NCBI GenBank assembly: GCA_043767025.1
Contig: JAYUHK010000025.1
Span: forward strand, 1 to 17,208
Direction: 5' to 3'
DNA length: 17,208 nucleotides
From: JAYUHK01 sp043767025
GTDB lineage: Bacteria > Bacteroidota > Bacteroidia > Chitinophagales > Saprospiraceae
Made by a program: the position numbers and the translations under genes. Positions within the stretch are counted from its first letter, which is position 1; every line of letters starts with the position of its first letter. The notes beneath the pieces are model-generated. The model did not search any database and was not told where the DNA came from. It was given only the letters and a program-made list of their open reading frames with translations. Positions 13,155 to 17,208 of the stretch are shown here, one piece after another.

Positions 13155-16007
13155 ATGACTTTTTTTAACACTCTACGAATAAGCGCAGTGACAGCAGTTT
13201 GCCTTGCACTCGCTACTTTTGCGGGCGCACAATGCAGCTATCGGCTCGAATTGCGTGATATTTTCGGCGACGGCTGGAACGGCGGTTTTGTGACCGTCCA
13301 ACGCGGCAACGCAATAGATACCTTCACCCTCGATAATGTCAACGACCCAGGCGATTCGCTTTCGGTGGATATACCTGTGGTCGCCAACGACTCCATCAAA
13401 CTTCGGTTCACGGCAGGTAATTTTCCAGCAGAAAATTATTATAGATTTTTTAATGCCGACGGAACACTGATTTTTAGCTCTGGCAATATTGGGACTGCGC
13501 CTGCGTCGGGCTTGGTTTTTTCGGCAAAAGCCGCCTGCCCTACCTGCCCTATTCCCAAAAAGGTTGTCGTGGACAAAGTAAAAGCCTACACCGCCCGCGT
13601 GAGTTGGTCGGCGGCTGGCTTGCCCGGTCCGTACTTGGTTTATTACAAAGACACGACTGCCGCCGCCGCGCAATTTGTAATCCAAACGGCTGATACGGTA
13701 CTCACATTCCCAAATCTGACCGAGAATACAGTTTACCGATGCAGCGTGGCGCGCCTTTGTAGCAACGGTACCGACACGAGCAGCAAGACTCCTGCGGTAC
13801 AATTCAAGACTTTTTGGCAAAACGATGTCGGCATCGTCGGCATCATGCCTTTCACAAACTGCGGACTGACCAATTCGGAAATAATTACGGTCAAAATCAA
13901 AAATTTTGGAGTCGCTCCGCAATCACTGATACCGATTTTTTTCTCCGTCAATGGTGCGACGGTTTCTATCACTATGCCCGACGACGGTTTTTATACTGGT
14001 GTAATCGGGCGGGACAGCGTAGCTACGTTCAAGTTCGATGCGGTTGCCAGTTTAGGCACGCCCAACGTCTATGTCATCAAAGCATGGACGGTACTCGATA
14101 ACGACGGCGTACCCGCCAACGATACGTTCAAAGTGATAATCACGAGCGTGCCATCTTTCAGCACCTTGCCATATTTTAATAATTTTGAAAATGGTGACGG
14201 CGGCTGGCACGTTGATAGCAGCAGCACCAACTCGAGCTGGCAGTTGGGTACGCCCAACGCAACCACTATCAACGCCGCCGCAAGCGGCAGCCAAGCATGG
14301 GTGACAAATCTGACAGGCAACTATAACTCTAATGAAAAATCTTACTTGGAGTCGCCTTGTTTTGATTTTACGAGCATCACGCAAGACCCCAATATTAGCT
14401 TTTCTATCAACTACAATTCAGAGATTCCTTACGACGGAATGTGGCTCGAAGGAAGTAAAAACGGCGGAGCTACTTGGACAAAAATCGGTACGCAAACTAC
14501 GGGCGTGAATTGGTACAATAACTTTTCTCCCTTCGGTATAGGAGCGTCGTGGGCAGGCAACTCCGATGGCTGGAAGTTCGCTCTTCACCCTTTGACAGGT
14601 TTTGCGGGTCAAGACAGCTGCCGTTTTCGATTTGTGTTTCAGTCCGATTTTTCGGGATTGAGAGAAGGTTTTGGTTTAGATAATGTTGCTATCAACAAAC
14701 CATTTGTGAAAGATATTTTAGCGGCTGCTGCTCGACGACTTGACGTTTCTGAATGTGGCTCGCTCCAAGATACCGTCCGAATAACGATATACAACAACGG
14801 CAATGCGCCACAGACAGGCTTCAATGTCCGCTATCGCGTCAATAGCGGCGCAGTCATCACCGAAAATGTAGATACCTTGACCGTCCTCCCACAACAATCG
14901 AGAGTATATACTTTTCAGACTTCATTCAATTCGTCCGCCTTCGGCAATTATACCGTAAAAGCATGGACATCGCTGGTGGGCGAGCAAAACATACAGAACG
15001 ATACGGCATTTTTTACATTCAAAAACGGACGCACTACGCCGTTTCGAGAAGACTTCGAGAGCGGCACACTTCCTCCGGGTTGGTCAGAAGCCACCAACGA
15101 TGTGGCGGTAGGAAATTTTCACAACGCGCCCTCGTTTGTCGTTTATGACAATTTGTATTCGGGCGACAAGAAATTTGCACTGGCTTCGCCACTCATCGGG
15201 ACAATAAAAACTACCGATAGTCTATCGTTTGATTATCGCTACGTCAAGTTTTCGCCCAGCACGGATTCTATCGTTTTGAGTCCTTTTGATTCTTTGATTG
15301 TCAAAATTTCTACCGATTGCGGCGCAAACTATTCACCGCTCTATGTCATCAAAAAGTCCAACCATATTGCGACGACCAAGATGAAAAATATCCGTCTTCC
15401 TTTGGCAGACTACAACAATCAAGCTATTAAAATTCAGTTTTATGCCGTCTGGGGTTCAGGCGATTATTACCTCGATATTGACAATATCAATGTTTTCAAA
15501 AACTGCGTTCCGATTACCACTTCTGCCGTCATTACTGGCGCAAACAGTGGGCAGCAAAATGGAAAAATAATCCTCACCGTCGCAGGCGGCGCGCCGAACC
15601 TAACCTACAACTGGAGCAATGGAGCTACCACGAAAGATATTCTCGGCGTAGCCGTCGGAAATTATTGCGTGACCATCACAGACGGTAACGACTGCAAAAC
15701 GACTGTTTGCTTCGTAGTGCCGTTGGTGAACGACCTGCGCGAAACAGACAATGTAAGTTTGCTCCAACTGCTGCCCAACCCGAGCAACGGAAACTCGGAG
15801 TTGCAGCTTGCGTTCCGACAGTCTGTGGAGCAACTTCGCGTCCAACTGACGGACGTGAGCGGTCGTGTGCTACAAACACACCAGCGCCGTCAGACCAACA
15901 ATGAAAATATTTTACTACCATTAGAAAAATATGCGGCGGGGCTTTATTTCGTCCATATTTGGGCGGACGGCGAGTCGCATACAGAAAAATTAATATTAGT
16001 CAAATAA
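13155..16007 (+). CDS. Large modular secreted protein with T9SS type A sorting domain
   Basis: 950 residues. A signal peptide (1-25, ending FAGAQ) is followed by a beta domain with the motif LRDIFGDGWNGGFVTV (26-125). A fibronectin type III-like domain covers about 132-218. A CARDB-like plus MAM/jelly-roll-like module covers about 225-516 and recurs at about 525-780 (shared KAWT...NDT...PF-x3-FE-x-G...GW). A SprB-like repeat follows at about 786-855 (GGAPNLTYNWSNGATT ... GNYCVTITDGNDCKT). The T9SS sorting domain occupies about 868-950 (LLPNPSNGNSELQL ... AAGLYFVHIWADG ... EKLILVK). It should be exported by Sec and then T9SS, and anchored on the surface or released. No catalytic motif is visible; adhesion or glycan/protein binding is likely. 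The asparaginase-like gene starts 3 bp after its stop. Confidence 0.9.
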   Translation: MTFFNTLRISAVTAVCLALATFAGAQCSYRLELRDIFGDGWNGGFVTVQRGNAIDTFTLDNVNDPGDSLSVDIPVVANDSIKLRFTAGNFPAENYYRFFNADGTLIFSSGNIGTAPASGLVFSAKAACPTCPIPKKVVVDKVKAYTARVSWSAAGLPGPYLVYYKDTTAAAAQFVIQTADTVLTFPNLTENTVYRCSVARLCSNGTDTSSKTPAVQFKTFWQNDVGIVGIMPFTNCGLTNSEIITVKIKNFGVAPQSLIPIFFSVNGATVSITMPDDGFYTGVIGRDSVATFKFDAVASLGTPNVYVIKAWTVLDNDGVPANDTFKVIITSVPSFSTLPYFNNFENGDGGWHVDSSSTNSSWQLGTPNATTINAAASGSQAWVTNLTGNYNSNEKSYLESPCFDFTSITQDPNISFSINYNSEIPYDGMWLEGSKNGGATWTKIGTQTTGVNWYNNFSPFGIGASWAGNSDGWKFALHPLTGFAGQDSCRFRFVFQSDFSGLREGFGLDNVAINKPFVKDILAAAARRLDVSECGSLQDTVRITIYNNGNAPQTGFNVRYRVNSGAVITENVDTLTVLPQQSRVYTFQTSFNSSAFGNYTVKAWTSLVGEQNIQNDTAFFTFKNGRTTPFREDFESGTLPPGWSEATNDVAVGNFHNAPSFVVYDNLYSGDKKFALASPLIGTIKTTDSLSFDYRYVKFSPSTDSIVLSPFDSLIVKISTDCGANYSPLYVIKKSNHIATTKMKNIRLPLADYNNQAIKIQFYAVWGSGDYYLDIDNINVFKNCVPITTSAVITGANSGQQNGKIILTVAGGAPNLTYNWSNGATTKDILGVAVGNYCVTITDGNDCKTTVCFVVPLVNDLRETDNVSLLQLLPNPSNGNSELQLAFRQSVEQLRVQLTDVSGRVLQTHQRRQTNNENILLPLEKYAAGLYFVHIWADGESHTEKLILVK

Positions 16008-16010
16008 AAA

Positions 16011-17006
16011 ATGATTTCGAGAAGAAAATTTATTGCTTCGGCATCAGTAGTTGCTGTCTCGAGCGGTGCTGCGCTCACAGCTTGCGCAGCACCAGCGATG
16101 GCGAAAAGTGCAGGTTCGGAAAATGCCCAAAACGCCAAGTCGGAGCCAGTGGTAATTTCTACTTGGAACTTCGGGGAGCAAGCCAACGGCGCGGCATGGA
16201 AAGTCCTCAAAGCAGGCGGCAGAGCGATTGACGCAGTCGAGGCAGGCGTGCGAGTGCCAGAGGCTGACCCGAATATTACGTCCGTCGGCTACGGCGGCGC
16301 GCCCGACCGCGACGGCTTCGTGACGTTGGACGCTTGCATGATGGACGAGTTTGGCAATGCGGGTTCGGTTTGTTTTTTACAAAATATTATGCACCCGATT
16401 TCGGTCGCCCGAAAGGTAATGGAAGACACGCCGCACGTTATGTTGGTCGGCGAAGGCGCGCTTCGGTTTGCGTTGGAAAAAGGTTTCAAAAAAGAAAATC
16501 TTCTGACCGAAGGAAGCAAAAAAGCGTGGGAAGAATGGAAAAAAACATCGCAATACAAGCCTATTATCAACATCGAAAACCACGACACTATCGGAATGTT
16601 GGCGATTGACCAATACGGAAATCTCGGCGGCGGCTGCACTACGAGCGGAATGGCTTACAAGATGCACGGCAGAGTCGGTGATTCGCCCATTATTGGCGCG
16701 GGACTTTTTGTGGACAACGAAGTAGGTGCTGCCACTTCGACGGGTTTGGGCGAAGCGGTATTGCGCACTTTGGGTTCGTTTTTGGTCGTCGAACTGATGC
16801 GACAAGGTGCTACTCCTTTGGAGGCGTGCAAGGAAGCCGTCCTCCGCATTGCGAAGCGCAACAAAAACTACAAAGATTTTCAGGTAGGCTTTTTGGCTCT
16901 CCACCGCAACGGCGAACACGGTGCATTTTCGCTCCAAAAAGGCTTCAATTACGCCCTTCACAAAGGCGGCTCGAATAAAATTTTTGATGCCGACTGGCAG
17001 AAATAA
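16011..17006 (+). CDS. Glycosylasparaginase/isoaspartyl peptidase-type Ntn hydrolase, Tat lipoprotein
   Basis: 331-residue member of the asparaginase type 2 Ntn-hydrolase family, which self-cleaves to expose an N-terminal Thr nucleophile. The predicted nucleophile is Thr193 in ENHDTIGMLAID, so cleavage would fall between Asp192 and Thr193. Other motifs: STWNFGEQANGAAWKVLKAGG (50-70), VGYGGAPDRDGFVTLDA (92-108), GGGCTTSGMAYKMHGRVGDSP (206-226) and GAATSTGLGE (239-248). This is closest to glycosylasparaginase (AGA), which removes the Asn from GlcNAc-Asn. The N-terminus SRRKFIASASVVAVSS is a twin-arginine signal, and LTAC at 22-25 is a lipobox with Cys25, so it is probably a periplasmic or outer-membrane-facing lipoprotein. 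It lies 3 bp behind the T9SS protein gene, so the two are probably co-transcribed. Confidence 0.9.
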   Translation: MISRRKFIASASVVAVSSGAALTACAAPAMAKSAGSENAQNAKSEPVVISTWNFGEQANGAAWKVLKAGGRAIDAVEAGVRVPEADPNITSVGYGGAPDRDGFVTLDACMMDEFGNAGSVCFLQNIMHPISVARKVMEDTPHVMLVGEGALRFALEKGFKKENLLTEGSKKAWEEWKKTSQYKPIINIENHDTIGMLAIDQYGNLGGGCTTSGMAYKMHGRVGDSPIIGAGLFVDNEVGAATSTGLGEAVLRTLGSFLVVELMRQGATPLEACKEAVLRIAKRNKNYKDFQVGFLALHRNGEHGAFSLQKGFNYALHKGGSNKIFDADWQK

Positions 17007-17008
17007 GA

Positions 17009-17068
17009 CGATGAAGAAAAAATGGGTGATTTATTTTAGATGCGTTACTAACTGATGTTACGCAAGGA
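17009..17068 (+). repeat. Dispersed repeat unit A, copy 4
   Basis: GATGAAGAAAAAATGGGTGA followed by TTTATTTTAGATGCGTTACT and a GTTACGCAAGGAT tail matches unit A copies at 8386 and 9620 and the reverse complement of 101-144. It begins 2 bp after the stop codon of the asparaginase-like gene. Confidence 0.6.
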
Positions 17069-17120
17069 TTTTAACTTGACTCATTTGAGTTTAGTTTTTG
17101 TAGTTATTTACTTCGCTTTT

Positions 17121-17150
17121 GTCACTTTTTTTCTTGATAAAAAAAGTAAC
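17121..17150 (+). terminator. A/T-stem hairpin, possible bidirectional terminator or repeat end
   Basis: The perfect inverted repeat ACTTTTTTT (17124-17132) / AAAAAAAGT (17139-17147) has the 6-base loop CTTGAT and extends outward to GTC/AAC with imperfect pairing. It lies about 120 bp beyond the asparaginase-like gene. The stem is almost all A/T, so it is not a classic GC-rich terminator. Confidence 0.4.
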
Positions 17151-17208
17151 CAAAAAAATCAAGTGCTCTGTATAAATTCTAAAGTTTTTGCTTAAAAATC
17201 CCGTCGGC

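Noticed and set aside
1..17208. CRISPR arrays, tRNA, rRNA, IS transposases, integrases
   Set aside because: No regularly spaced repeats, no cloverleaf-like T-loop motif and no DDE or recombinase motifs were seen when reading both strands.

Overview
The window looks like a chromosomal segment of a Bacteroidota bacterium, most likely from the Saprospiria/Chitinophagia/Cytophagia side of the phylum. Two secreted proteins end in type IX secretion (T9SS) sorting domains, and one also carries a SprB-like repeat. Two minus-strand genes have upstream TATATTTG boxes matching the Bacteroidota -7 promoter element TAnnTTTG. Few starts have a clear Shine-Dalgarno sequence. The gene set (DsbD, OsmC, RsmG, bactofilin, AtpZ, photolyase) is ordinary for the phylum. 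No rRNA, tRNA, CRISPR array, transposase or phage gene was seen.

Layout. Bases 1-144 hold a composite intergenic repeat. Next on the plus strand come dsbD, an OsmC-family gene, a small antitoxin-like ORF lying between two copies of a 46-bp repeat, a family 2 glycosyltransferase, an overlapping ECF-type sigma factor gene, rsmG, a 47-codon DUF2256 zinc-ribbon gene and a photolyase of the FeS-BCP (CryPro/PhrB) family. On the minus strand (reading right to left) lie a two-part zinc metalloprotease gene, an aldose 1-epimerase gene, a bactofilin gene, atpZ, a small AtpI-like membrane protein gene, a second composite repeat and an unrecognised six-helix membrane protein gene. From 13155 the plus strand carries a 950-residue modular T9SS-secreted protein, followed 3 bp later by a Tat-exported glycosylasparaginase-type hydrolase, and then another repeat copy and an A/T hairpin.

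How the genes work together. DsbD and OsmC are both thiol-redox proteins. DUF2256 and the photolyase form a tight pair, 4 bp apart, probably for repair of UV damage. Bactofilin, AtpZ and the AtpI-like protein form the accessory head of an ATP synthase operon, but the core atp genes do not follow and a dispersed repeat sits where they would be expected. The T9SS protein and the asparaginase-like enzyme are probably co-transcribed.

Points of most interest: (1) the metalloprotease reading frame is cut by a single in-frame TGA 35 codons before its HExxH zinc site; (2) the photolyase lacks the cysteines expected to bind the 4Fe-4S cluster of its family while sitting beside a four-cysteine DUF2256 protein; (3) the 5' leader and first five codons of the glycosyltransferase gene are duplicated around an orphan antitoxin-like ORF; (4) a modular A/B dispersed repeat family occurs at gene borders and at the apparent break in the atp operon. 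I found no clear undescribed multi-gene defence or metabolic system.
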